Positions 38,219-47,142 of a DNA stretch of 61,692 nt are shown here, one piece after another. Numbering within the stretch: the first letter of the stretch is position 1; each line of letters opens with the position of its first letter. The stretch lies in the NCBI RefSeq assembly GCF_015155755.1, contig NZ_VWPI01000001.1, positions 1 through 61,692 on the forward strand. The letters run 5' to 3'. A model generated the notes under the pieces. It was given only the letters and a program-made list of their open reading frames with translations, had not been told where the DNA came from and searched no databases. The translations under genes and the position numbers were made by a program. The stretch is from Komagataeibacter sp. FXV3. GTDB lineage: Bacteria > Pseudomonadota > Alphaproteobacteria > Acetobacterales > Acetobacteraceae.

Positions 38219-39040
38219 ATGAAACACTGGCGCATTGAACAGATGGACTGGGACCGTTTCGATCCGCGACGTGTGGACCCTGACATTGTCCCGTTGGTCA
38301 AGGCTGCATCGGTCGTTGAACGCAACGGCCTGGATTATGCCTGTTACCTGAAGAATGTTTTCGCCGATGATCCTGATTTCAGCAAGGCGGCGGACAACTG
38401 GGCGCAGGAGGAGGTGCAGCATGGCGACGCCCTGGGCCGGTGGGCCATGCTGGCGGACCCGTCATGGGATTATATGGCGGCGTTCGATCGGTACCGGCGG
38501 TCCTACCGGCTGGACCTGGATGTGGATGCCTCCATCCGCGGGTCGCGCACGGGGGAACTGATCGCGCGCTGCATGGTGGAAACGGGTACCTCCTCATTCT
38601 ATACCGCACTGGCGGACGCCACGGACGAACCTGTGCTCAAGGCGATATGTCGGCAGGTCGCGGCGGATGAATACCGCCATTTCAAGCTGTTCTATGACCA
38701 TATGCACCGCTATCTGAAGCGTGAGCACCTGGGGGTATGGCAGCGCACGCGCATCGCCCTGGGGCGGGTGACGGAAAGCGAGGATGACGAACTGGCCTCC
38801 GCCTTCCATTCCACCAATGAACCCAGCACCGTGCCCTATGATCACCGGCGCTGCATCGCGGCCTACATGTCGCGCGCGCTGCGCTTTTACCAGCCCCGGC
38901 ATGCCATGCGGGTGACGGGCATGATCCTCAAGACAATCGGGTGGACACCACACGGGCGGCTGCATGCGCTGATCGCGCGGGGGGTGTATCACCTCCTCAT
39001 GATGCGGCAGCGCAAATTCGCGCGTGTCATGGCGGCCTGA
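38219..39040 (+). CDS. Ferritin-like (di-iron) domain protein
   Basis: The 273-residue product starts at ATG 38219 (MKHWRIEQMDWDRF), the start that agrees with an AGGT box; the frame is open to 38147. Two ExxH pairs, AQEEVQHGD near residue 63 and ADEYRHFKLFYDH near 150, with additional Glu residues (SVVERNGLDYACY near 32; CMVETGTSSFYTA), form the four-helix di-iron pattern of ferritin-like proteins. It is helical throughout and has no signal peptide. I cannot say whether it oxygenates a substrate or stores iron. It is divergent from sucC and followed by an exported Dabb-domain gene. Confidence 0.78.
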   Translation: MKHWRIEQMDWDRFDPRRVDPDIVPLVKAASVVERNGLDYACYLKNVFADDPDFSKAADNWAQEEVQHGDALGRWAMLADPSWDYMAAFDRYRRSYRLDLDVDASIRGSRTGELIARCMVETGTSSFYTALADATDEPVLKAICRQVAADEYRHFKLFYDHMHRYLKREHLGVWQRTRIALGRVTESEDDELASAFHSTNEPSTVPYDHRRCIAAYMSRALRFYQPRHAMRVTGMILKTIGWTPHGRLHALIARGVYHLLMMRQRKFARVMAA

Positions 39041-39093
39041 CCGGCATCCACCCACAGACAGGAATGAAGACAGACAGAATGAAGGCTCGGGAC

Positions 39094-39711
39094 ATGAAGA
39101 CGCGGTATCTTGCCCTTGTGGCGGCAGGCTGCCTTGCGCTGGCGGGCGTGGCGCGGGCGGATGCGCCCGCCACCCCCGTCACGGCAGGGACGGATACCCC
39201 GCCCGAAGCCCAGATCAGCGATGCCGCCCATGCCGAACGGCTGATCGCATCACAGGTCGGGCTGGTGAATTTCACCTCCCCCGGTTTCCACCGGGGCATG
39301 GTGCGGCATATCGTCATGTTCCGATTCCTGCCCGTCATTACCGATGAGCAGCGCGCGGAGGTCGTCCGCCGCTTCATGGCGCTGCGCCAGATCTCCCGGC
39401 GCAATGATGGCAGCCCTGTCATCGCCTCCATCGAGACGGGGGCGCAGATGAGTGGCGAAGGACTGGACGAGGGGCTGCAGCAGGCCTTCATCATCACGTT
39501 CCGTTCCGAAGGGGACCGCAATTACTATGTCGGCCGTCCCGTCGTGACCGACCCGGCCTATTTCGATCCCGCGCATGAAGCCTTCAAGAAATTCGCGGCA
39601 CCCTTCATCATCAGCACCCTGGTGTTCGATTATGCCGTGCCTTCCGCGCACCCCCAGCACAAGGCCCCGGTCCAGACCGGCCGCCTGCGTGTTCCCCAGC
39701 AGCAGGGCTGA
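39094..39711 (+). CDS. Exported Dabb (stress-responsive A/B barrel) domain protein
   Basis: From ATG 39094, with AAGG 8-9 bases before it, the product is 205 residues; ATGs at 39064 and 39079 lie upstream. The N-terminus MKTRYLALVAAGCLALAGVARA looks like a Sec signal peptide ending ARA. Residues from about 60 on read MVRHIVMFRFLPVITDEQR, ending near VVTDPAYFDPAHEAFKKFAAPFI, the Dabb dimeric alpha/beta-barrel pattern. Members of the family are usually cytoplasmic, so the signal peptide is unusual. The C-terminal tail is short and Pro/Gln-rich. Function unknown. Confidence 0.65.
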   Translation: MKTRYLALVAAGCLALAGVARADAPATPVTAGTDTPPEAQISDAAHAERLIASQVGLVNFTSPGFHRGMVRHIVMFRFLPVITDEQRAEVVRRFMALRQISRRNDGSPVIASIETGAQMSGEGLDEGLQQAFIITFRSEGDRNYYVGRPVVTDPAYFDPAHEAFKKFAAPFIISTLVFDYAVPSAHPQHKAPVQTGRLRVPQQQG

Positions 39712-39746
39712 CAGGCCGGATAAGCCCCACCAAGGAGTAAGATTAC

Positions 39747-40505
39747 ATGACAACCGTGACCCTGGGTCATCTGGACAACACCCTGCAGCAGGCATCGGCG
39801 GCGGCAGTGGCGCGCGTTCTGGAAGCCTATGAACTTGAAATCGAATATGTCGTGGCCGCCCGTGCCGAAATGGTGGAACACATGCGCCGTGGCGATGTGG
39901 ACCTGTTTGTGTCCGCATGGTTGCCGGATGTGGATGCCGCCTTCCTGGCCCCCGACCTGGGCATGGAGGCGTTTGGCCAGCTGTACCGCCCGGCCTTTGG
40001 CTGGTGCGTGCCCGAAGCGGCGGCGACCGGCATTACGTCAGTAGCCCAGCTGGCGGGTGAGGGCTGCCCCGTCGGCCGTGAGATCGTGACACCGGACTCC
40101 ATCATTGACCGCGTGCGCCAGGTTGTCGCGGCCTACAACCTGACGGAAGCAGGCTACACGATTGCCAGCCGTCCCGATGCGCAGGCATATGATCACGCGG
40201 CCCATGTCCTTGCCGGTGGCCTGCCCGAAATCATCCCGACATGGCAGCCGTCCTTCCTGCATTACGGGCAGCGCCTGGTACAGCTGGATGACCCGAAGGG
40301 TGCATTCGGGACTGAACAGGACGCGCGTATCCTGCTGCGTTCCGCCATGCGCGCGGACATGGACCAGGATCTGCTGGATGAACTTGACGAACTGACGCTG
40401 GGCAACAAGGTGGTCAGCGCGCTGGACCACGCCATGCGCTTTGATGGCATGAGTGCTGACGAAGCGGCCGAGGCATGGCAGCGCGGCAAGCTGCTGCCGC
40501 GCTGA
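39747..40505 (+). CDS. OpuAC-type (glycine betaine/choline) binding protein without signal peptide
   Basis: The 252-residue product resembles the substrate-binding domain of betaine/choline ABC transporters: TVTLGHLDNTLQQASAAAVARVLE at the start, MRRGDVDLFVSAWLPD, and PDSIIDRVRQVVAAYNL. The start ATG 39747 has AAGGAG 9 bases upstream and the protein begins directly with the folded-domain strand. There is no signal peptide, no membrane segment and no permease or ATPase gene nearby. It may be a cytoplasmic ligand-binding protein. It is followed 10 bases later by a methyltransferase gene. Confidence 0.72.
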   Translation: MTTVTLGHLDNTLQQASAAAVARVLEAYELEIEYVVAARAEMVEHMRRGDVDLFVSAWLPDVDAAFLAPDLGMEAFGQLYRPAFGWCVPEAAATGITSVAQLAGEGCPVGREIVTPDSIIDRVRQVVAAYNLTEAGYTIASRPDAQAYDHAAHVLAGGLPEIIPTWQPSFLHYGQRLVQLDDPKGAFGTEQDARILLRSAMRADMDQDLLDELDELTLGNKVVSALDHAMRFDGMSADEAAEAWQRGKLLPR

Positions 40506-40515
40506 GGCCCCTGTC

Positions 40516-41790
40516 ATGAGCCAGCATGAAACTGACGCCCCGCCCGCCCATGATGCACGTGATGCGGGACTTCAGGCCCAGTACGAGCAGTATCCCTATC
40601 CCGCCCGCGACCCGCGTGAGGAAAAGGGCCGCCTGCTGATCGGCAGCCCCAGCCACCTGCGCGAAATCGATTACTGGGTCTTCGGGGCCACCCGGCCGCA
40701 ATCGCTGCCGTTGCGGGTGCTGGTGGCCGGGTGTGGCACGGGCGATGGCGCGATCATGCTGGCCACCCACATGGCGCGCGCGGGACGGGCGGGGGAAGTG
40801 CTGTGCCTTGACCGTTCCCCCGTGGCGCTGGAAACGGCGCGGGCGCGGGCACAGGTGCGTGGTCTGGAAAACATGCGCTTCGTGCGTGGTGACCTGACCG
40901 ATCTTGCTACGGTCGCGTCCGGCCCGTTCGACTATATCGACTGCTGTGGCGTGCTGCATCATCTGCCAGACCCCGATGCGGGGCTTGCGGCGCTGGAGGG
41001 CGTGCTGGCCCCCGGCGGGGGGATGGGCCTCATGGTCTATGCCCCCTATGGGCGCACGGGCGTTTACATGCTGCAGGACGCGCTGGAGCGGCTGGCCCCG
41101 GTGGCGGATGCACCAAAACAGCGGCTGGACGTGGCCCGCCGGGTCATGCGGCACCTGCCCGCTACGGCGTGGCTGCGGCAGAATGGCAATTTTGGCGATC
41201 ACCTGACCGGTGGCGACGCGGGGCTGTATGACCTGCTGCTCAACCCGCGTGACCGGGCGTATGACATCACCGCCTTCCATGGGCTGCTGGACCGTGCGGG
41301 GCTGGGTGCCGCGTGCCTGATGGAACCGGCGCGTTACGATCCCGCCCTGCTGCTGCCCGACCCGCGCCTGCGCGAACGGATCGCGGCCCTGCCCGAACGC
41401 GCGCGGCAGGCCGTGGCGGAAGACGTGGCGGGCAACATGGCTACCCATGTCGCCTATGTGCGCCGGACCAGCGAACCTGTGGACCGAGCCGACCCCATGG
41501 CGGCGGATGCCGTGCCCATCATGCGTGAAATCCCCGGAATCGAGCTTGCCCGCATGATCGGTGGCGATGACCGGCTGCCCTTCGCCTTTGGCACGTTGCA
41601 GGTCGCGATTGCCGTGCCGCCGCAGACGCGCGGCATCCTGCCCCTGATCGACGGGGAACGCACGGTGGGTGAAATCGGCGCGATCATGGAAACGCGCGGC
41701 CTGTCCGCCAGCCGGTTTGCAAAGGTCTGGGAACAGGTCTTCACCACGCTGGAATCGCTGAACCGGGTGCTGCTGCGCGCGCCGCGCTGA
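40516..41790 (+). CDS. Class I SAM-dependent methyltransferase
   Basis: The 424-residue product starts at ATG 40516 (MSQHETDAPPAHDA). The SAM-binding motif I LRVLVAGCGTGDGAIMLA lies near residues 69-86, and motif post-I CLDRSPVALETARARA follows, with FDYIDCCGVLHHLPD near motif II/III. The segment QYEQYPYPARDPR before the domain is characteristic of a family of proteobacterial methyltransferases. The C-terminal 150 residues look like a mixed helical region ending LNRVLLRAPR, probably substrate specific. The substrate is unknown. It follows the OpuAC-like gene by 10 bases and precedes a YdcF-like gene by 2 bases. Confidence 0.8.
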   Translation: MSQHETDAPPAHDARDAGLQAQYEQYPYPARDPREEKGRLLIGSPSHLREIDYWVFGATRPQSLPLRVLVAGCGTGDGAIMLATHMARAGRAGEVLCLDRSPVALETARARAQVRGLENMRFVRGDLTDLATVASGPFDYIDCCGVLHHLPDPDAGLAALEGVLAPGGGMGLMVYAPYGRTGVYMLQDALERLAPVADAPKQRLDVARRVMRHLPATAWLRQNGNFGDHLTGGDAGLYDLLLNPRDRAYDITAFHGLLDRAGLGAACLMEPARYDPALLLPDPRLRERIAALPERARQAVAEDVAGNMATHVAYVRRTSEPVDRADPMAADAVPIMREIPGIELARMIGGDDRLPFAFGTLQVAIAVPPQTRGILPLIDGERTVGEIGAIMETRGLSASRFAKVWEQVFTTLESLNRVLLRAPR

Positions 41791-41792
41791 TC

Positions 41793-42332
41793 ATGGCGGG
41801 ACAGGCGTGGGGGGACGGCCTGCCGGTCGTCATATTCGGCGCGAAACTTAAACCTGACGGCACGCCCACGCGCACGCTGCGCCTGCGTGTGGCTGCGGCG
41901 CATGCTTTTGGCATGCGCCGGGGGGCTGTGGTGTATGTGCCCACCGGCGGCCCCTCGTTGCCATCCGGGCTGCGGGAAGCGGATGTCATGACCGATATGC
42001 TGCGTGCCAGAGGCGTCCCGTCCGATGCCATCATGGTGGAGGGTACGGCACCGGATACGCTCGCCTCCGTCATCCGGTGCACGGGGCTGTTGCGGCGACG
42101 GGGGTATGCGGGGCCGGTTGCGGTGGCCAGCAGTGCCTACCACCTGCCGCGCTGCCTGCTGCTCATGCGCATGATGGGCTGGCGGGTGGTGCGCGTGCCC
42201 CCGCCAGATGCGCCCGCCGCGCAGCGGTTGGGCCGGCGCTGGTTCTGGCGCCTGCGTGAAGGGGCGGCGCTGCCATGGGACGCGCTGCTGCTGGCATGGT
42301 ACCGCCTGCGCGCAGGGCGGGATGGTGATTGA
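41793..42332 (+). CDS. YdcF-like (DUF218) family protein
   Basis: The 179-residue product fits the YdcF/DUF218 fold: VVIFGAKLKPDGTPTRTL near residue 13, a GGPSLPSGLREADVM segment, VEGTAPDTLASV, and ASSAYHLPRCLLLMRMMGW. The conserved VxGxxxxxDGxPS, Glu and Ser-x-x-H-x-x-R patterns are partly present. Relatives include ElyC, involved in envelope biogenesis, but this protein lacks an N-terminal membrane segment. The stop is 66 bases before fabD, and an RBS-like sequence was not obvious. Biochemical function unknown. Confidence 0.7.
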   Translation: MAGQAWGDGLPVVIFGAKLKPDGTPTRTLRLRVAAAHAFGMRRGAVVYVPTGGPSLPSGLREADVMTDMLRARGVPSDAIMVEGTAPDTLASVIRCTGLLRRRGYAGPVAVASSAYHLPRCLLLMRMMGWRVVRVPPPDAPAAQRLGRRWFWRLREGAALPWDALLLAWYRLRAGRDGD

Positions 42333-42398
42333 CACTGCCTGCCGCAACCCGCATCACGCGGTTGAACCGAAAAAACAACATGAGTGTGGATGGAAGTC

Positions 42399-43376
42399 AT
42401 GCCTGTGCAAGCCTTTGTTTTCCCCGGTCAGGGAAGTCAGTCTGTTGGAATGGGACGCGATCTGGCCGAGGCATTCGCCCCTGCGCGGGAAGTGTTCCAG
42501 GAAGTGGATGACGCACTGGACCAGCACCTCTCGCAGCTCATGTTTGAAGGCCCGATGGAGGACCTGACCCGCACCGACAATGCCCAGCCCGCGTTGATGG
42601 CGGTCTCGCTGGCCGTGCTGCGCGTGCTGGAGCGTGAAGGGGGCGTGGATCTGAAGCGTGACGTGGCGCTGGTGGCCGGGCATTCGCTGGGTGAATATTC
42701 GGCCCTTGCGGCGGCTGGCGCGCTGGGTGTCGCCCAGACGGCCCGCCTGCTGCGCCTGCGTGGCAACGCCATGCAGCGGGCCGTGCCGCCGGGTATGGGC
42801 GGCATGGCGGCCCTGATTGGCGTGGGCATGGACATGGAACGCGCCGCCAGCCTGTGCGCGGAAGCCGCGACCTTTACCGACAAGGCGGGCAGGACCCACA
42901 CGCAGGTGCTGGAAGTCGCCAACGACAATGGCGGCGGGCAGGTGGTCGTGGCGGGCGAGACGGCGGCAATTGACCGTGTGATCGCACTTGCCAAGGCGCA
43001 GGGCGTCAAGCGGGCGCTCAAGCTGCCGGTTTCCGCCCCGTTCCATTGTTCGATGATGGCCCCTGCAGCCGAGGAAATGCGCGCAGCCCTTGCCGATACG
43101 GACATCAAGGCCCCGGTCGTGCCGGTGGTGGCCAATGTCACGGCGGCCAAGGTTACCGATCCGGCCACGATCCGTGACCTGCTGGTGCGCCAGGTGACCG
43201 GCACAGTGCGCTGGCGTGAAAGCGTGGACGCCATGGTGGGCATGGGCATCGACAGTTTTGTCGAAATCGGCTCGGGCAAGGTTCTGGCGGGGCTGGTGAA
43301 GCGCATCAATGGCGATGTGGCCACCCGTTCGGTCGGAACCCCGGCCGATATCGAGGCCTATCTGGCCGCGCGCTGA
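42399..43376 (+). CDS. fabD: Malonyl CoA-acyl carrier protein transacylase
   Basis: FabD loads malonate from CoA onto ACP for fatty acid synthesis. The 325-residue product starts at ATG 42399 (MPVQAFVFPGQGSQ). The nucleophile motif VAGHSLGEYSALAA is near residue 92-105, and the late PVSAPFHCSMM carries the catalytic His segment. The oxyanion-hole GQGSQ is at residue 10-14. It is the first gene of fabD-fabG-acpP-fabF. Between fabD and fabG a small hairpin (CCCACG...CGTGGG, 43392-43411) lacks a T run. Confidence 0.96.
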   Translation: MPVQAFVFPGQGSQSVGMGRDLAEAFAPAREVFQEVDDALDQHLSQLMFEGPMEDLTRTDNAQPALMAVSLAVLRVLEREGGVDLKRDVALVAGHSLGEYSALAAAGALGVAQTARLLRLRGNAMQRAVPPGMGGMAALIGVGMDMERAASLCAEAATFTDKAGRTHTQVLEVANDNGGGQVVVAGETAAIDRVIALAKAQGVKRALKLPVSAPFHCSMMAPAAEEMRAALADTDIKAPVVPVVANVTAAKVTDPATIRDLLVRQVTGTVRWRESVDAMVGMGIDSFVEIGSGKVLAGLVKRINGDVATRSVGTPADIEAYLAAR

Positions 43377-43452
43377 AAAAAATGCGTCTGTCCCACGGCT
43401 TTGGTCGTGGGATCATGTTGAGTTGATGGATACCGAAGGGAACGGACAGGTC

Positions 43453-44208
43453 ATGTTCAGGCTGGACGGAAAGGTTGCTCTGGTTACCGGGGCATCGGGT
43501 GGAATCGGGCGCGAGATCGCGCGTGCGCTGCATGCGCAGGGTGCGGTCGTGGTGCTGTCGGGCACCCGGCAGGCGGTGCTGGAGGACGTGGCGGCGTCCA
43601 TCGGCGCGGAAGGTGGCGCGGAGCGGCTGCATGTCTGCGCCGCCGACCTGTCGGATGCGGCGGCGGCTGACGCGCTGGTCGCCAGTGCCGAGGAAAAGGC
43701 CGGTGCGCCACTCGCCATCCTGGTCAATAACGCCGGGCTGACACGTGACACGCTTGCGATTCGGATGAAGGACGAGGACTGGAGCCGCGTGCTGGACGTT
43801 GATCTGGCCGCCCCCTTCCGCCTGTGTCGCGCAGCCCTGAAGGGCATGCTGCGCCGCAGGGCGGGGCGGATTGTCAACATTGCCTCCGTCGTGGGGGTGA
43901 CGGGCAATGCGGGGCAGGCGAATTATGCCGCAGCCAAGGCCGGCATGATCGGCATGGGCAAGTCGCTGGCGCAGGAAGCGGGCAGCCGGGGCGTGACCGT
44001 CAACACCGTGGCCCCGGGCTTCGTGCAGACCGCCATGACCGATGTCCTGCCGGATGCGCAGAAAGAAAAGCTGGTCGGATCCATTCCCCTCGGCCGCATG
44101 GGCCAGCCCGCTGACATCGCCCCGGCCGTGGTATACCTTGCTTCAGACGAGGCCGGGTGGATCACCGGGGCCACGATCCATGTCAATGGCGGCATGGCGA
44201 TGGTCTGA
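43453..44208 (+). CDS. fabG: 3-oxoacyl-[acyl-carrier-protein] reductase
   Basis: FabG reduces beta-ketoacyl-ACP with NADPH in fatty acid elongation. The 251-residue SDR protein starts at ATG 43453 (MFRLDGKVALVTG); an ATG at 43426 would add nine residues. The cofactor motif TGASGGIGREIA is at residues 12-23, NNAGLTRD near 90, and the catalytic Ser and Tyr-Lys pair lie in IVNIASVVGVTG and ANYAAAKAG. The C-terminal GGMAMV is normal for the family. Context with fabD, acpP and fabF supports the assignment over other SDR reductases. Confidence 0.96.
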   Translation: MFRLDGKVALVTGASGGIGREIARALHAQGAVVVLSGTRQAVLEDVAASIGAEGGAERLHVCAADLSDAAAADALVASAEEKAGAPLAILVNNAGLTRDTLAIRMKDEDWSRVLDVDLAAPFRLCRAALKGMLRRRAGRIVNIASVVGVTGNAGQANYAAAKAGMIGMGKSLAQEAGSRGVTVNTVAPGFVQTAMTDVLPDAQKEKLVGSIPLGRMGQPADIAPAVVYLASDEAGWITGATIHVNGGMAMV

Positions 44209-44320
44209 CAGATGTGATATTTTGCTGGACAGCAGGCCGGAAGTGACAAAAAAGATAGTCCTGACGGTCGCGCTGTCCCCTTAATTGCGGGGTGAGCAGA
44301 CAGGAAATGCATTCGCCGCC

Positions 44321-44348
44321 TTGGCGATTGCATCAAAACCGTGCTAAT
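44321..44348 (+). promoter_or_regulatory. Possible acpP promoter
   Basis: TTGGCG (44321-44326) and GCTAAT (44343-44348) with a 16-base spacer each match four of six consensus bases. They lie in the 257-base fabG-acpP gap. A hairpin (GCCC/GCTTCG arms, 44350-44374) follows immediately and could shape the acpP leader. ACP is needed at high level, so its own promoter is plausible. Confidence 0.3.
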
Positions 44349-44465
44349 CGCCCGCAGCTTCGTCCGAAGCGGGCTGGTGTGAAACACTGGTTTGCAGGGA
44401 CGTTACAGGACGAACACGTTTCGAACCGCCCGTTTCTTTCAGGGGCAGACAGGAAGCAGAGACAG

Positions 44466-44705
44466 ATGAGCGAAATCGCCGATAAGGTTAAGAAGATCGT
44501 AGTCGAGCACCTTGGTGTGGACGAAAGCAAGGTCACCCCCGACGCCTCCTTCATCGATGATCTGGGCGCCGACAGCCTGGACACGGTTGAACTGGTCATG
44601 GCGTTCGAGGAAGCTTTCAGCGTCGAGATCCCCGAAGACGCAGCCGAGAAGATCACGACCGTGAAGGACGCGATCGACTACATCGAAAAGCAGAAAGCTG
44701 CCTGA
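44466..44705 (+). CDS. acpP: Acyl carrier protein AcpP
   Basis: AcpP carries growing acyl chains on a phosphopantetheine arm. The 79-residue acidic product has the attachment motif [10 protein letters not shown] with the modified Ser near residue 37. The start ATG 44466 ([18 protein letters not shown]) is preceded by AGGAAGC. It is the housekeeping ACP; a second, divergent ACP is encoded at 57554-57805. Confidence 0.97.
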   Translation: MSEIADKVKKIVVEHLGVDESKVTPDASFIDDLGADSLDTVELVMAFEEAFSVEIPEDAAEKITTVKDAIDYIEKQKAA

Positions 44706-44775
44706 TCGGTCTGTTTCCGATCATATTTACACGAATTCAGTCAGGTATCGTTACTTTCAGGAGCAGGACGGGTTG

Positions 44776-46059
44776 ATGCAGTCTACCGGATTAACGTCTG
44801 GACAACGGCGCGTTGTCGTAACCGGTATGGGCATTGTCAGCCCACTGGGACTGGGTGTGGAGCGTAACTGGTCACGTCTTGTGGCCGGGGAAAATGGCTT
44901 TGGCCGCATTTCTTCGTTCGACGCGTCCGACCTGCCGGCACAGGTTGCGGGTGAAGTGCCCGCGGGGCCGACGGAAAGTGGCGGCCTGACCCTTTCGGAC
45001 TGGATACCCGTCAAGGACCAGAAAAAGATGGATCGCTTCATCCATCTTGGTCTTGTGGCGGCGACCGAGGCGGTCGAGGATTCGGGCTGGAAGCCGGAAT
45101 CGGAAGAAGACCGCTGCCGTACCGGTGTCATGATCGGTGCGGGTATCGGTGGCCTCCAGACCATTTACGAGGCATCGGTGACGGTGAAGGAAGGACGGGC
45201 CCGTCGCCTGTCGCCCTTCTTCATCCCGTCCGCCCTGATCAATCTGGTCTCGGGGCATGTCTCGATCAAATACGGATTCAAGGGACCGAACCATTCGGTT
45301 GTCACGGCCTGCGCTACCGGCGTGCATGCCATTGGCGACGCCGCCCGCATGATCATGCTGGGTGATGCGGACGTCATGGTTGCCGGTGGGGCCGAAGCCG
45401 CCGTGTGCCCGCTGGGCATCGCGGGGTTCTGTTCCGCCAAGGCCCTGTCCACCCATTTCAATGATACCCCCGAAAAGGCATCCCGCCCATGGGACCGTGA
45501 CCGCGACGGTTTCGTGATGGGTGAAGGCGCCGGTATCGTGGTGCTGGAAGAATACGAACACGCCAAGGCGCGTGGGGCCAAGATCTATGCCGAGGTCATC
45601 GGTTACGGCATGTCTGGCGATGCGCACCACATCACCGCACCCGCCGCAGGGCATGAAGGTGCCTTCCGCGCCATGCAGAACGCCATGCGCAGCGCGGGCC
45701 TGACCCCTGCTGACATCCAGTATGTCAATGCCCATGGCACATCCACCATGGCCGATGATCTGGAACTGGATGCGGTTGAACGTCTGTTCGGTGATGACGC
45801 GCGCAAGCTGGCCATGTCCTCCACCAAATCCGCCACCGGCCACCTGTTGGGGGCTGCGGGCGCGGTGGAAGCGATCTATTCCATCCTGGCCATTCGCGAT
45901 AACGTGGCGCCGCCTACGCTCAATCTGGACAACCCGTCGCGTGAAAGCGTGATCGACCGGATTGCGCATACGGCACAGGAACGCAAGATCGATACGATCC
46001 TGTCCAACAGTTTCGGGTTTGGCGGGACCAATGCCAGCGTGATCCTGCGCGGCGTGTGA
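44776..46059 (+). CDS. fabF: 3-oxoacyl-ACP synthase II
   Basis: FabF elongates acyl-ACP by condensation with malonyl-ACP. The 427-residue product starts at ATG 44776; the TTG at 44773 just before is less likely. Catalytic Cys in VTACATGVHAIGDAAR near residue 170, His in NAHGTSTMADD near residue 313 and His in SATGHLLGAAG near residue 350 form the triad. It follows acpP by about 70 bases. A strong terminator closes the fab unit just after it. Confidence 0.97.
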   Translation: MQSTGLTSGQRRVVVTGMGIVSPLGLGVERNWSRLVAGENGFGRISSFDASDLPAQVAGEVPAGPTESGGLTLSDWIPVKDQKKMDRFIHLGLVAATEAVEDSGWKPESEEDRCRTGVMIGAGIGGLQTIYEASVTVKEGRARRLSPFFIPSALINLVSGHVSIKYGFKGPNHSVVTACATGVHAIGDAARMIMLGDADVMVAGGAEAAVCPLGIAGFCSAKALSTHFNDTPEKASRPWDRDRDGFVMGEGAGIVVLEEYEHAKARGAKIYAEVIGYGMSGDAHHITAPAAGHEGAFRAMQNAMRSAGLTPADIQYVNAHGTSTMADDLELDAVERLFGDDARKLAMSSTKSATGHLLGAAGAVEAIYSILAIRDNVAPPTLNLDNPSRESVIDRIAHTAQERKIDTILSNSFGFGGTNASVILRGV

Positions 46060-46064
46060 GACCG

Positions 46065-46086
46065 GGGCGCCTGCGGGCGCCCTTTT
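46065..46086 (+). terminator. Rho-independent terminator after fabF
   Basis: Arms GGGCGCC (46065-46071) and GGCGCCC (46076-46082) form a 7-bp GC stem with a TGCG loop, followed by TTTT (46083-46086). It ends the fab operon 29 bases before mltG, so mltG either depends on read-through or on a promoter inside this short gap. Confidence 0.8.
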
Positions 46087-46114
46087 CATTTCAGGAACAG
46101 GGTAAGGAGAGGGC

Positions 46115-47113
46115 GTGCGCAGGGTTCTGGCTGCACTTGGACTGGTTTTTCTGTTGCTGGTCCTGTCTGCTCTGGGTACCGCCTTCATGGGGATGCGGCA
46201 TTACGAAGCCCCCGGCCCCCTGACTGAACAGCGCACGGTTGTGATCCCGCATGGTGGCACGGAACAGGTGCTGCTGACATTGCAGCAGGCAGGCGTGGTG
46301 GATACCGGCCTGCTGACACGCAAGGTGTATGAGACCGCAACCGCCCTGACCCGTGTGGATGGGGCCTTTCATGCTGCCGAACTGGTTTTTCCCGCCCATG
46401 CTTCCATACAGCAGGTGCTGTTCGTGCTGCGGCATGGCAAACCGGTGGTGCATAAACTGACGGTGCCCGAAGGCCTGTCCGCCATCCAGATTGCCAATCT
46501 GCTTGAACACGCGTCCTATATGGATGGCAGTTTTCCATTCCCGGCCGAGGGATCGGTCATGCCGCTGACCTATGATTACGAATGGGGCATGCCGCGCGCG
46601 CAGATGCTGACCCGCATGCAGCGCGCCATGGATCGCGCGCTGGATCAGGCATGGGAAGGGCGGGAAGTGGATGCCGCCATCATGAACCGTCATGACCTGC
46701 TGGTGCTGGCATCCATGATCGAGCGGGAAACGGGAAATCCGGCTGAACGGCCAATCGTGGCGCGCGTGTTCCTGAACCGCCTGCATCAGGGCATGCGGCT
46801 ACAGTCCGATCCGACTGTGGTCTATGGCCTTAATCAGGGCGCGGGACCTTTGGGTCATGCCTTGTCCCATGCCGACCTCATGCAGCCGACGGCCTATAAT
46901 ACATATGTGATTGCAGGGCTTCCGCCAGAACCGATCTGTTCACCAGGCGCTGCGGCACTGGAGGCTGCGGCCCATCCGGCACAGGGAAACCAGCTATATT
47001 TCGTGGCGAACGGACATGGTGGCCACGACTTTGCGACAACCCTGGGGGATCATAACCGCAACGTATCCGCGTTCCGGGCGGGGAAGCATGCACAGGCGGC
47101 CTCCTCCAGATAG
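46115..47113 (+). CDS. mltG: Endolytic transglycosylase MltG (YceG family)
   Basis: MltG is an inner-membrane lytic transglycosylase that ends nascent peptidoglycan strands. The 332-residue product starts at GTG 46115 with AAGGAGAGG 3-11 bases upstream. An N-terminal membrane anchor spans residues 3-27. The conserved catalytic-domain segments are LVLASMIERETGN near residue 205, MRLQSDPTVVYGL near 230, and TAYNTYVIAGLPPEPI near 255-270; the usual GLPPxPIxNPG reads GLPPEPICSPG. In many bacteria mltG follows fabF, as here. Confidence 0.92.
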   Translation: MRRVLAALGLVFLLLVLSALGTAFMGMRHYEAPGPLTEQRTVVIPHGGTEQVLLTLQQAGVVDTGLLTRKVYETATALTRVDGAFHAAELVFPAHASIQQVLFVLRHGKPVVHKLTVPEGLSAIQIANLLEHASYMDGSFPFPAEGSVMPLTYDYEWGMPRAQMLTRMQRAMDRALDQAWEGREVDAAIMNRHDLLVLASMIERETGNPAERPIVARVFLNRLHQGMRLQSDPTVVYGLNQGAGPLGHALSHADLMQPTAYNTYVIAGLPPEPICSPGAAALEAAAHPAQGNQLYFVANGHGGHDFATTLGDHNRNVSAFRAGKHAQAASSR

Positions 47114-47142
47114 GGGGAGGCCGACCGTGTATGGTATCGTGA

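Noticed and set aside
47098-47122. GGCCTCC/GGAGGCC hairpin at the mltG stop as terminator
   Set aside because: The stem overlaps the stop codon and has no T-run on either strand; it could be a weak bidirectional element, but evidence is thin.
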